Shown here: positions 45,067 to 53,874 of the stretch, one piece after another | Position numbering within the stretch: position 1 is the first letter of the stretch | Layout: every line of letters begins with the position of its first letter | Source: Peristeroidobacter agariperforans | GTDB taxonomy: Bacteria; Pseudomonadota; Gammaproteobacteria; Steroidobacterales; Steroidobacteraceae | Length of the DNA: 64,000 bases | Assembly (NCBI RefSeq): GCF_004138335.1 | Contig: NZ_RYFW01000006.1 | Coordinates: 124,001-188,000, forward strand | Direction of reading: 5' to 3' | The notes under the pieces: model-generated | What the model saw: only the letters and a program-made list of their open reading frames with translations | Database searches by the model: none | Told to the model about the DNA's origin: nothing | Translations under genes and position numbers: made by a program

Positions 45067-47235
45067 ATGCAGCGAACTATCGGGGCTCCTCTACGGGCAG
45101 CAGCGGTCGGCGCAATTGCGCTGCAGTGGTTCTCGATCGGCAACGCCCAGCAGGTCTATCCAAGCTTCCGTGACGTCGACTTCTTCTACTCACAACAGCC
45201 GCAGGTGTTCCAGGCTCTGTGGAAGGCAGCGCAAACCCGGACAATCCGCATCGCTGTGCTCGGCGATTCGCAGGAGACAAGTCCCGGCTCACACGGCTTC
45301 CAGTACATCCCGCTATTGAACTATGAGATGTGGAAGCGCTTCGGCAGTTCGCCCGAGACGCCCGTAGTGGGATGTTTCTACCATGGCAACTCGGGGCCTG
45401 CGAACTGGCTACTCGCCGGACAGTGCGCAACGCCAGGGCCGACAGCAACGCGACTCGACGCCAGCCAGATTCTGCCGAATGCCCGGCCAACGGCGTTCTC
45501 CAGCTTGAACAGTGCGGTCAACATCACCGGCGGAAATCGCGGCCAACTCACGATGCTCCGTCATGACGCGAGGGGCGTGGATCCGAGCACGAACATTCCA
45601 ACCGAGGTTGCCTACTTCAACACCTCGGGCAAGGTAAAGGCACGAATCTACGCCGCGACCCATCCCGCATCGGGCGAGATCGCCTATCGCGCTCGTCCCA
45701 ACGCGTCGTCCTCGGTTTCATACGCTGCGGCCGTCACGACGACAGGAACACTCACGCTTGGACTTCGGTCCGCGACATTCGCCATCAAATCCGGCGAGAC
45801 CTCTGCCCTGGAGTTCAACGGCACGAACTATATGCAGCTCGAAGTGTTCGGCTCGAGCGATTCCGCCCTCACCGATCTCATCGGCCTGCGCTTCGTCAAC
45901 GAGACACACCCCGAAGGCGTCGTCATCGATAACTTTTCGCTGGGCGGATATACGGCATCGCGGTTCTCGAGCACTCACGCCGACGCGGGGCCCATGTTCG
46001 CGGCGTTCGGCTTCCATGCGGCCGTGCTTCACTACGGAGCAAACGAAGGTGGCAACGTCACCGCCACGCAGTTCGAGTCGGACATTTCGGCAGTCATCTC
46101 GCAAGTTCGGGCGTGGGTGGGCAAAGACGACTTCCCCATCATTCTCATCGCAGACGTTTATGAAAGCGGCCTGACGCCAGCCCAGACGGCGGAATATGAC
46201 CGGTATGTCGGCGCACAACTCGCCATCGCGCAGAGCGATCCCAACGTCATGGTCATCAATGCGCGACGCTTGATGGAAGACATCGGTTGGAATGCGCAGA
46301 GCGGCCAAAGCGGCCGGTATCTGGAAGACGGCGTTCACTACACCGGGCTCGGAGCACAGGCACTTTCCGCGGCGGCAGTCGCCGCCATGATGGGCGAAAT
46401 CCGGGTTGGCGGCTGCTCGAGAGATCCGGGTGCGGTGACGTTGCAATCGAACATGACGCTGGTGGTCGAGGTTGGCGGCGCGAGCGCCTGCACGAACCAG
46501 GGCCAGCTGACCGTCGCGCAAAGGCTGACGTTGCATCGACCTGCCCTGAAAGTCGAATTGAAGAACGGCTTTGCTCCCGCGCCCGGCGATCGATTCAAGC
46601 TGCTGTCGTTCGACTCGTTCGCGGGTGAATTCGCGACCCTGACGCTGCCCACACTGCCCTCCGGCTCAGCCTGGAATACGGACGATCTCTATACCAGCGG
46701 CACGATCGCCGTGGAGGATACATCCGCTCCGCCCCCACCAGATCCACCAGATCCGCCGGCCACTCCGCCGCCGCCGACTATCGGCGTGACCTCGGGAGAC
46801 AATCAGTCCATTACGCTGCCCAGCTCGCCCGCTCCCATCGCGTTCACGATCGGCGGATCCGGCACGCTCACGGTGACAGCGGGGAGCAGCAACTCGACTG
46901 TGTTACCCGATTCTGCGATCTCAGTTGGTGCAGGCTGCGGCTCGACCACGCTGGACTGCACGTTGACACTCGCTCCGGCCAGCGAACAAACCGGATCAAC
47001 CACGGTGTCGCTGACGGTCAGCGACACGCACGGTCAATCCGCTGCGACCTCGGTAACACTGGAGATCAAAGCCGCCGTCGCCACTGAGCCCCAAACTGGC
47101 AATGCAAGCTCTGCAAGCCCCGGCCGCGCACGCAGCGGCGGCGGCAGTCTGGATCTTCTGTCCTTGCTCGGCCTCGCGCTGCTCGCGATGATCGTCCCAT
47201 GCCGTTCTCGCCGACGTACCATGTCACACTCATGA
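45067..47235 (+). CDS. Exported SGNH-hydrolase-like protein with GlyGly-CTERM-like tail
   Basis: A 722-residue secreted protein from ATG 45067. A signal peptide ends at about FSIGNAQ. The catalytic frame has RIAVLGDSQETSPGS (nucleophile Ser) and DGVHYTGLGAQALS (Asp/His) near residue 420, with a beta-rich insertion between. A region rich in TLTLPTLPSG follows, then a proline linker (PPPPDPPDPPATPPPP) and an Ig/cadherin-like domain (TVSLTVSDTHGQ). The end is SGGGSLDLLSLLGLALLAMI followed by a basic cluster, matching a GlyGly-CTERM type rhombosortase signal. It is probably a surface or lipid-attached polysaccharide esterase; the substrate is unknown. Confidence 0.85.
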   Translation: MQRTIGAPLRAAAVGAIALQWFSIGNAQQVYPSFRDVDFFYSQQPQVFQALWKAAQTRTIRIAVLGDSQETSPGSHGFQYIPLLNYEMWKRFGSSPETPVVGCFYHGNSGPANWLLAGQCATPGPTATRLDASQILPNARPTAFSSLNSAVNITGGNRGQLTMLRHDARGVDPSTNIPTEVAYFNTSGKVKARIYAATHPASGEIAYRARPNASSSVSYAAAVTTTGTLTLGLRSATFAIKSGETSALEFNGTNYMQLEVFGSSDSALTDLIGLRFVNETHPEGVVIDNFSLGGYTASRFSSTHADAGPMFAAFGFHAAVLHYGANEGGNVTATQFESDISAVISQVRAWVGKDDFPIILIADVYESGLTPAQTAEYDRYVGAQLAIAQSDPNVMVINARRLMEDIGWNAQSGQSGRYLEDGVHYTGLGAQALSAAAVAAMMGEIRVGGCSRDPGAVTLQSNMTLVVEVGGASACTNQGQLTVAQRLTLHRPALKVELKNGFAPAPGDRFKLLSFDSFAGEFATLTLPTLPSGSAWNTDDLYTSGTIAVEDTSAPPPPDPPDPPATPPPPTIGVTSGDNQSITLPSSPAPIAFTIGGSGTLTVTAGSSNSTVLPDSAISVGAGCGSTTLDCTLTLAPASEQTGSTTVSLTVSDTHGQSAATSVTLEIKAAVATEPQTGNASSASPGRARSGGGSLDLLSLLGLALLAMIVPCRSRRRTMSHS

Positions 47236-47273
47236 TTCAGCCTGGCTAGTGCAGCCACGCCTTGAGGCACGAC

Positions 47274-48521
47274 ATGCAGCGAATTGCCATTCCCGCCGGA
47301 CTGCGCCGGATGCGGAGAGTCGCGACTGGATTGCTCATCGCAGTCAGTATTCTTTACGTAGTCGCCTACTCGCTCGAGCGGACCCACCCATGGGTCGCAT
47401 TCGTTCGTGCGTTCGCCGAAGCAGCCATGATTGGCGCGCTCGCCGACTGGTTCGCCGTGACTGCCCTGTTCCGCCATCCGCTCGGCATTCCCATTCCGCA
47501 CACGGCGGTGATTCCAAGGAACAAAGATCGTATTGGCGATGGGCTCGGACGCTTCGTCGAGGAGAATTTTCTGGCGCCCCAGATCGTCGCCGACAAGATC
47601 CAGGCTGCCGATCTCGCGGGCCGCCTTGCCCGCTGGCTCACCGAGCCGAAGAACAGTGCACTGGCGGCGAATGGCCTGATGCGCGGGCTCGCAACGATCG
47701 CCAACTCGCTCAGCGACGACGATCTGCACCGTCTGATCCGCCGCTATCTGTTCGCCCCCGTCGAACGCACCGAACTGTCACCGCTGCTCGGGAAGATCCT
47801 GGCGGCGATCATGGCCCAGCAGGGCCATCGGCGGCCGGTCGATGCCCTGCTGCGCAAGGCCGCCGAACTGGTTCACCAGTACGAGCCGCAGCTCCGTCAG
47901 GCCGTGAGAACACGAACCTCGTGGCTGTGGCGGCGTTTTTCAGTGGATCAGCGGATCGCGGATCGGCTCATCACGGTTCTCGAGGAGATGCTGCGCACGG
48001 CGGCCGATGATCCCAATCATACGTTGCGAACTCGAATCGACGAGGCGCTCGACAACCTTTGCCAGCAGCTGTCGATGTCGCCGCAGTTCCTCGCCGAGGG
48101 TGAGCGGCTGAAGAAACAACTGCTCGAGCACGCGGCGTTCACAGACTATCTCCGGCGCATCGGCAGAGATTTCGTTGATCAGATCGCCTCGCGGGCCGCG
48201 GTAGAAGACCCCTCGATCGATACTCCGCTTGCACAGTGGCTGCGTGGTGTCGCCGAGAGGGTGCACGCCGACGAGGCGCTGCGCCTGGAAATCAATCTCA
48301 TGCTGCGCGGTGCCGTCATTCGGATCATCGAGCTGCAGCGGCACGAGGTTGCGCGCTTGATCTCGGACACGGTGAAGCGCTGGGACGCGAGCACGCTCAG
48401 CGGTCGCATGGAAGCCGCCATTGGCGCAGACCTCCAATACATCCGGGTGAACGGCACTTTGATCGGTGGCCTTGCCGGCCTGCTGATCTACGCGGTGACC
48501 TCGACATTGCTGGCGCCTTGA
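47274..48521 (+). CDS. DUF445 (YjiN-like) membrane-anchored protein
   Basis: A 415-residue protein from ATG 47274 (GAGG six bases upstream; a TTG four codons earlier is open). One N-terminal helix (VATGLLIAVSILYVVAYSLE), then the DUF445 hallmark AEAAMIGALADWFAVTALFRHPLG and PHTAVIPRNKDRIG..., a long helical body, and a C-terminal hydrophobic hairpin (NGTLIGGLAGLLIYAVTSTL). The family spans from soil bacteria to enterics with no established function; a stalk-like envelope role is assumed. Confidence 0.9.
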   Translation: MQRIAIPAGLRRMRRVATGLLIAVSILYVVAYSLERTHPWVAFVRAFAEAAMIGALADWFAVTALFRHPLGIPIPHTAVIPRNKDRIGDGLGRFVEENFLAPQIVADKIQAADLAGRLARWLTEPKNSALAANGLMRGLATIANSLSDDDLHRLIRRYLFAPVERTELSPLLGKILAAIMAQQGHRRPVDALLRKAAELVHQYEPQLRQAVRTRTSWLWRRFSVDQRIADRLITVLEEMLRTAADDPNHTLRTRIDEALDNLCQQLSMSPQFLAEGERLKKQLLEHAAFTDYLRRIGRDFVDQIASRAAVEDPSIDTPLAQWLRGVAERVHADEALRLEINLMLRGAVIRIIELQRHEVARLISDTVKRWDASTLSGRMEAAIGADLQYIRVNGTLIGGLAGLLIYAVTSTLLAP

Positions 48522-48565
48522 CGCCGCGCTGCTAAAGTACGCCGCATGCCTCACGGACGGTCGCC

Positions 48566-49261
48566 ATGATTCTGGACTTCCACCCACAAATCCGCATCGA
48601 GAAGCGGGTTTTCGGCAACGAGCGCGCAACGCTGCTCGTGATCGATAACTTCGTTGCCGAGCCTGATCGCCTGGTCAAGAAAGCGACGACGGCGCAGTTC
48701 GCTTCGGGCGGGCGGTTTTATCCGGGGATTCGAGCCAAGGCGCCGCCCTCGTACGAGCACTTTCTCGCAACCCGCTTGCAGCCGCTGCTGGCCGAACACT
48801 TTGGCTTCACGGGCGGCACGCTTCGGCTCAGCATGTGTCACTATTCACTGGTGACGACGCCTGCCGGCGAACTGGCCCCCATGCAGCGCATTCCTCACGT
48901 GGACTCGCTGGCACGCGAGGGCTTCGCGACCATCCATTACCTGTTCAAAGACCACCTCGGCGGCACCGCGTTCTATCGACACCGTGCGACTGGCTTCGAG
49001 AGCCTCGACGAAGTGCGAGGGCCGGAATATTTCAATGTGCTGCAAGCCGAGAGCGCTGGCCCGGACAGCCCCGAACTGCAGTACATCAATGGCGACACTG
49101 CGTTGTTCGAACGAATTGAGCAAGCCGAGGGCGTGTTCAACCGCATGCTCGTGTACCGACGCAACTCGCTGCACTCCGGCTCCATCGACGAGAGCTTCGC
49201 GCCCGACGCCGATCCGCGCACTGGCCGGTTGTCGATCAACAGCTTTATCGATCCGGGCTAG
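48566..49261 (+). CDS. DUF6445 family protein, probable Fe(II)/2-oxoglutarate-type fold
   Basis: A 231-residue cytosolic protein. A possible metal triad is visible: H-x-D in RIPHVDSLAREGFATIHYLF and a distal His in RRNSLHSGSI, followed by an Arg in GRLSINSFI, which is the usual 2-oxoglutarate dioxygenase layout. In related bacteria DUF6445 genes accompany TonB receptors and tryptophan-halogenase-like genes, but here it stands between DUF445 and a PLP enzyme. Its stop abuts the convergent PLP gene. Function is unproven. Confidence 0.72.
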   Translation: MILDFHPQIRIEKRVFGNERATLLVIDNFVAEPDRLVKKATTAQFASGGRFYPGIRAKAPPSYEHFLATRLQPLLAEHFGFTGGTLRLSMCHYSLVTTPAGELAPMQRIPHVDSLAREGFATIHYLFKDHLGGTAFYRHRATGFESLDEVRGPEYFNVLQAESAGPDSPELQYINGDTALFERIEQAEGVFNRMLVYRRNSLHSGSIDESFAPDADPRTGRLSINSFIDPG

Positions 49262-50395
49262 TCAGCCGCCAAACAGTTTGGTGACAAACGCGCTTGCCTT
49301 GAGACCGGAGCCCGACAGCAATGCGACGGTCGTTTCGCCCGCTCGGATTTTGCCGCTCGCGTACAACTGATCCAGCGACGCGCCGACGATGGCCGAGGTG
49401 GGCTCGACGAACAAGCCCATGCTGGCAAGTCGATAAAGTGCTTTGAGGATGTCGTCCTCGCCGACGCTGACGATGCTGCCGCCAGAGCGACGCACGGCTG
49501 ACAGCACTTCCTTCAGTCGCACGGGTTTACGAATCGACGCGCCTTCCGCGATGGTCGTGTTGAAATCGGTAGGCACCGGCTCATCCACGCCAGCGTCGAA
49601 GCTCGCCTTGATCGGCGCGCAGGCAGCGGGCTGCACCCCGAAGATGCGCGGCAATTTCTTGATCTGACCCGCGGCCAGCAGTTCGCTGAAGCCCAAGTCA
49701 CATCCGAGGACATTGCTGCCCGCGCCCACGGGGACGATCACATTGTCCGGTGCACGAAAGCCCAGCTGCTCCCAGATTTCGTACGCTGTCATCTTCGTTC
49801 CCTGGATGAAGAACGGGTGCCAGTTGTGACTCGCGTAGAAAACCTCCGACGCCTGTTGCAGGGCTGCGTTCTCCGTGTCCTGGCGCGTCCCGGGAATGAG
49901 TCGCACGTCGGCGCCAAAGATCTTCATCTGCGCAACCTTGGCGGACTGCGTCGATTCGGGGCAAAGAATGCGCACGTGCATGCCGGCGGCAGCGCCATAC
50001 GCTGCAATCGCCGCGCCGCCGTTGCCCGAGCTGTCTTCGAGAATGGCGTCGATGCCCAGATGTTTCAGGAACGACACCATCACCGTCGCGCCCTTGTCCT
50101 TGAAGCTGCCGGTGGGCGACATCCAATCGAGCTTGAACAACAGCTGCTGCTCGCCCCAGGCCTTCTCGACTAGCGGCGTGCACCCCTCGCCGAGTGAAAT
50201 GGGCTGCGGCAAGTCGAGCGGCAATGAGGCGCGATAGCGCCATAGCGACGGGGATTGGGTGTCGACGTCGTCCTTGCCGATGCCGGGCAAGGCCTCGACC
50301 AGCAATGGCCCCCGGTCGTCCGAGCGCCAGCGCGGCTCGAGCAAAGGGTAGCGCTTGCCAGTGCGAGGATCGAAAAGCTGGATGGGATGCGTCAT
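49262..50395 (-). CDS. Threonine-synthase-like PLP-dependent enzyme
   Basis: Fold type II PLP enzyme, 377 residues. The cofactor Lys is in SPTGSFKDKGA, the phosphate loop in VGAGSNVLG, and the substrate loop in EDSSGNGGAAIAAYGA. SLGEGCTPLV and LLSGSGLK are typical of threonine synthase and relatives. It is shorter than classic E. coli ThrC and resembles the thrC-like clade. The lack of thrA/thrB neighbours leaves room for another beta/gamma-elimination or replacement reaction. Confidence 0.85.
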   Translation of the reverse strand: MTHPIQLFDPRTGKRYPLLEPRWRSDDRGPLLVEALPGIGKDDVDTQSPSLWRYRASLPLDLPQPISLGEGCTPLVEKAWGEQQLLFKLDWMSPTGSFKDKGATVMVSFLKHLGIDAILEDSSGNGGAAIAAYGAAAGMHVRILCPESTQSAKVAQMKIFGADVRLIPGTRQDTENAALQQASEVFYASHNWHPFFIQGTKMTAYEIWEQLGFRAPDNVIVPVGAGSNVLGCDLGFSELLAAGQIKKLPRIFGVQPAACAPIKASFDAGVDEPVPTDFNTTIAEGASIRKPVRLKEVLSAVRRSGGSIVSVGEDDILKALYRLASMGLFVEPTSAIVGASLDQLYASGKIRAGETTVALLSGSGLKASAFVTKLFGG

Positions 50396-50507
50396 GATGA
50401 GTCGACAACTCTGAGCCCTGCGACTCCTCGGAGCAATACCTTAGCCCTTGGTCCCGGCGCGCGCGCTCTGAATTGGTGGGACACTGGACGCGGAGTCTTC
50501 CCTTGTC

Positions 50508-53396
50508 ATGAATTCTCAACACAGCGGGATCACAGCATTCGGGCCGTTCCGACTGTCTCCGGTAGCCCGCGTCATCGAGCGGGATGGTGTGCCGCTCGCC
50601 TTGGGCGATCGGGCGTTGGACATCCTGATTGCACTCGTCGCACGCCCCGGCGAGATCGTCAGTCATCGCGACCTGACGGCTCACGTGTTTCGCGATCTGG
50701 TGGTCAGCCCGGGCACGCTCCGCGTCCACATGAGCGCGCTACGCAAGGCGCTCGGCGACGGCAAAGGCGGCGCTCGCTACATCGAGAACGTCACCGGCCA
50801 GGGCTACTGTTTCGTTGCCCAGGTCACGCGCGAGTCTCCGGACGCAACACCGCCCGCGGTGCCTGCCGAATTCCCAGATGTTGCTCACAAGCGACTCCTG
50901 CCGCCGCCAAAGCTGGCCGGAATGGTCGGCCGCGAACAAATCGTGCACGCCATTGGCGAGGACTTGATCGCCGAGCGCTTCATCACCATCATCGGTCCCG
51001 GCGGCATGGGCAAGACCACCGTCGCCATCGCTGTCGCTCACGATCTGCTCAACGAGTTCGCCGGCGCGGTGTGCTTCGTCGACATCGGCGCCGTCGCTGA
51101 TGCGAGGCTCGTTCCCGCCACGATCGCCGCTTCGCTCGGGCTGTCGGTGCAGACCGCCGACGCCACCCCGGCCCTGATCGAGTACCTGCGAACGCTGCGC
51201 ATGTTCCTGGTCGTGGACAATTGCGAGCACGTGATCGAGTCGGTCGCCACCCTGCTCGAAGCGATCTTCAGGGAAGCACCCGGTGTGCACATTCTCGCCA
51301 CGAGCCGTGAGGCGCTGCGCGTCGAAGGCGAGCACGTCTACTGGCTGCCGGCACTGGCATGCCCCTCGCCCGAGTCCAGCATGAAGGCCGTCGACGTGCT
51401 GCAATTTCCAGCGGTGCAGCTGTTCATGGAGCGTGCGGCGGCGAGCGGGCATCGGTTCGCGTTGGACGATGACAATGCGCCGATCGTGGCCGGCATCTGC
51501 GGTCGGCTCGAGGGCATCGCGCTCGCCATCGAGCTCGCGGCCGGCCGGGCCGGCAGTCATGGCATCGCCGCCACGGCGGATCTGCTGAACAAGAACCTCG
51601 GCCTCGATTGGCATGGACGACGAACCGCTCTGCCCCGCCATCAAACATTGCGTGCGCTGCTCGACTGGAGCTATGGCCTGCTCCCCGAGGCCGAGCAACT
51701 GGCGTTGCGCCGGCTGTCGGTGCTGGTCGGTGCATTTACGCTCGAAGCGGCCAGCGCGATCGTGCACGGCGGACGCACCGATGAAGCCGCGATGCTCAGC
51801 ACGCTCGATGCCCTGGTGGCGAAGTCCCTCATGTCCGCGCAGGTCAGCGATGACGGCTCGGAGCGCTATCGACTGCTCGAAACCACTCGCATCTATGCCC
51901 GCGAGAAGCTGCAGGAAAGTGGCGATGCCGATCTCGCCGCGCGCCGCCACGCGGAGCACTTCACGACGCTACTCAATTCCCGTCACGGCGGGCAGATCGA
52001 TCTCGAATACACCGGCCGTGCTCACAAATTGCGAGAACATCTTGGCAATCTGCGTGCTGCGCTCGAATGGTGCTTTTCTACAGATGACAAAGTCACCGTT
52101 GCCCCGCTTGCAGTGGACCTCGCCGCCGCCGCAGCGCCGGTGTTCTTCGAGCTCTCGCTACTAAGCGAAGCATACAAGTGGAGTACGGCCGGCCTGAACG
52201 CGCTCGATGCGGACACGCGCGGCGGCAGGCGCGAGATGCTGCTGCAAAGTACCTGGGCGATTTCAGCGATGTGGATGCGAGGAAACACCGAAGATGTGCT
52301 CACGGCGATCGCGCGGGGCATGCAGCTCGCGCATCCTGAAAACGAGCCGTCGCAGCGCTTGCGCATGCTCGCCACCCGACATCTGTTTCTAACGCGCATC
52401 GCCGACTTCCGTGGCGCACTCGCGGCCGCGAAAGAATGGGATGTCGCGGCCCGGCAAGTGGACGACGTGACTTGCCTGGCGATCTCCGATCTGATGCAGG
52501 GCGTGGCTCGACATTTCCGAGGCAATCAAGCCGCCGCCAGACGACACTTCGATGCGGGCTTTGGCCAGGCCGGCGAGCGAAATCTCCAGCTGTGCGGCAA
52601 CGATCACCGCGTGCGCGGACTCATCGTGCAATCCCGCGCCCTGTGGCTGTCAGGTTTGCCGGACCGAGCGATGGATACCGCCCGCCGGGCGGTCACCACT
52701 GCGCTCAGGTCCGGTAAGCCGCTCGATAGCTGCTTCGCCCTGCTCTTCACCACACCCGTCTATCTTTGGTGCGGCGACTGGGAAACCGCGCAGGACGTGC
52801 TGGAGCAATTGGTCAATCACACCCATTGGCCCGTGCTGAAGCCCTTCCATTCCAGCGCGGCGGCCATGCAAGGCGCGGTGCGCATCGGGCGCAAGGATTT
52901 CGAGCAAGGAACAACGATGATCCAGGACGCTCAGCAGAAAATGCGCGACGAACGGCAGAACGCCGTCGCAACCTCTGTCGCGTGCTGGATGGCAGAAGGT
53001 TTGGCGGCGGCGGGACGCACCGAGGAAGCGCTGGCAGTCGTTCAAAGCGCGCGCCGCGACGCTGTGAGCAGAGCCGAGGCTGTGCTCTTACCCGAGCTGT
53101 TGCGTCTGCAGGCACAGATTCTCTTTTCCATGTCAGACACCAACGAACAACGAGTGCTACGTCTATTGGAGCGCTCCCGCCTGATCGCGCGTCGCCAATC
53201 GGCCTTGTCTTGGGAGCTGCGCTCATCGCTGGACCTGGCGCGCATTCGCGCGCGCCGGGGCGACCAAATGGCAGCTAGTCAGTTGCTGGCGACAACTTAC
53301 GGCCGATTCACAGAAGGGTTTGCGACCTACGACCTGCAAGCAGCGGCGCAACTGCTGCGCGAGTTCGATCCGCTCGCATCACGTGCCGTGGTTTGA
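50508..53396 (+). CDS. Winged-helix / NB-ATPase / TPR transcriptional regulator
   Basis: A 962-residue signal-transduction ATPase. Residues 8-105 form an OmpR-type DNA-binding winged helix (DRALDILIALVARPGEIVSH, VHMSALRKALGDGKGGARYI). Next is an AfsR-like NTPase with Walker A in IIGPGGMGKTTVAI (near 165), Walker B-like FLVVDNCEHV, and GLEGIALAIELAAGR-type GxP region. The second half is TPR-like helices. Such proteins are ligand- or protein-gated activators. Its target is unknown; a small exported protein and a TonB receptor gene lie immediately downstream, on opposite strands. Confidence 0.9.
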   Translation: MNSQHSGITAFGPFRLSPVARVIERDGVPLALGDRALDILIALVARPGEIVSHRDLTAHVFRDLVVSPGTLRVHMSALRKALGDGKGGARYIENVTGQGYCFVAQVTRESPDATPPAVPAEFPDVAHKRLLPPPKLAGMVGREQIVHAIGEDLIAERFITIIGPGGMGKTTVAIAVAHDLLNEFAGAVCFVDIGAVADARLVPATIAASLGLSVQTADATPALIEYLRTLRMFLVVDNCEHVIESVATLLEAIFREAPGVHILATSREALRVEGEHVYWLPALACPSPESSMKAVDVLQFPAVQLFMERAAASGHRFALDDDNAPIVAGICGRLEGIALAIELAAGRAGSHGIAATADLLNKNLGLDWHGRRTALPRHQTLRALLDWSYGLLPEAEQLALRRLSVLVGAFTLEAASAIVHGGRTDEAAMLSTLDALVAKSLMSAQVSDDGSERYRLLETTRIYAREKLQESGDADLAARRHAEHFTTLLNSRHGGQIDLEYTGRAHKLREHLGNLRAALEWCFSTDDKVTVAPLAVDLAAAAAPVFFELSLLSEAYKWSTAGLNALDADTRGGRREMLLQSTWAISAMWMRGNTEDVLTAIARGMQLAHPENEPSQRLRMLATRHLFLTRIADFRGALAAAKEWDVAARQVDDVTCLAISDLMQGVARHFRGNQAAARRHFDAGFGQAGERNLQLCGNDHRVRGLIVQSRALWLSGLPDRAMDTARRAVTTALRSGKPLDSCFALLFTTPVYLWCGDWETAQDVLEQLVNHTHWPVLKPFHSSAAAMQGAVRIGRKDFEQGTTMIQDAQQKMRDERQNAVATSVACWMAEGLAAAGRTEEALAVVQSARRDAVSRAEAVLLPELLRLQAQILFSMSDTNEQRVLRLLERSRLIARRQSALSWELRSSLDLARIRARRGDQMAASQLLATTYGRFTEGFATYDLQAAAQLLREFDPLASRAVV

Positions 53397-53524
53397 GTTC
53401 AAGTCTCAGGCGTTCTGCGCAGCCTACGAGGTATGCTGACATCGTCTGCCGCGTTTGCCTTAGGAACCCTTTGCGCTCCTCAGGCGCTAGAAGCGAGCCA
53501 TACAGTTTGTTTGCGAGGCTTGCA

Positions 53525-53860
53525 GTGAAACGTCTTCTTTATATGGCTGCGATTGTCGCAGCGTGCTCTACAGCGTCCGCCGAAGGTCTGCCTGCCGGCG
53601 GCAGCGAAGTCGCGGCCGATAAGAACGCACCGCAGGTCGAGGGTCATCCGCTCACGTCCGTGGTGGTCACCCAGTGCAATCTCGTTGTCGCCGTCTACAT
53701 GACGATGCCTGACGGCCGCCTGCTGCGTTTCGATAGCAAAGCCGACGTGGCAGCCGACGCACTCGTTAACATGGCTTATACAGCCGAGCGCAGCGAACGG
53801 GTCGAAGTCTCTTGCAATGGCCTGGGGACCTCGGGCTTCGAGACGCACGAGCCCGTCTGA
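53525..53860 (+). CDS. Small exported protein of unknown function
   Basis: A 111-residue protein from GTG 53525, chosen for GAGG six bases upstream and the resulting signal peptide (MKRLLYMAAIVAACSTASA). The mature part has two Cys (in VVTQCNLVV and VEVSCNGLG), which could form a disulfide in the periplasm, and a beta-strand pattern (LVVAVYMTMPDGRLLRFDSK). No family is recognised. It sits 129 bp after the regulator and converges on the TonB receptor. Confidence 0.6.
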   Translation: MKRLLYMAAIVAACSTASAEGLPAGGSEVAADKNAPQVEGHPLTSVVVTQCNLVVAVYMTMPDGRLLRFDSKADVAADALVNMAYTAERSERVEVSCNGLGTSGFETHEPV

Positions 53861-53874
53861 GCCGCGTTCATAGA

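Noticed and set aside
50739-51959. 406-codon minus-strand frame
   Set aside because: Antisense to the NTPase domain of the large regulator, without any domain.
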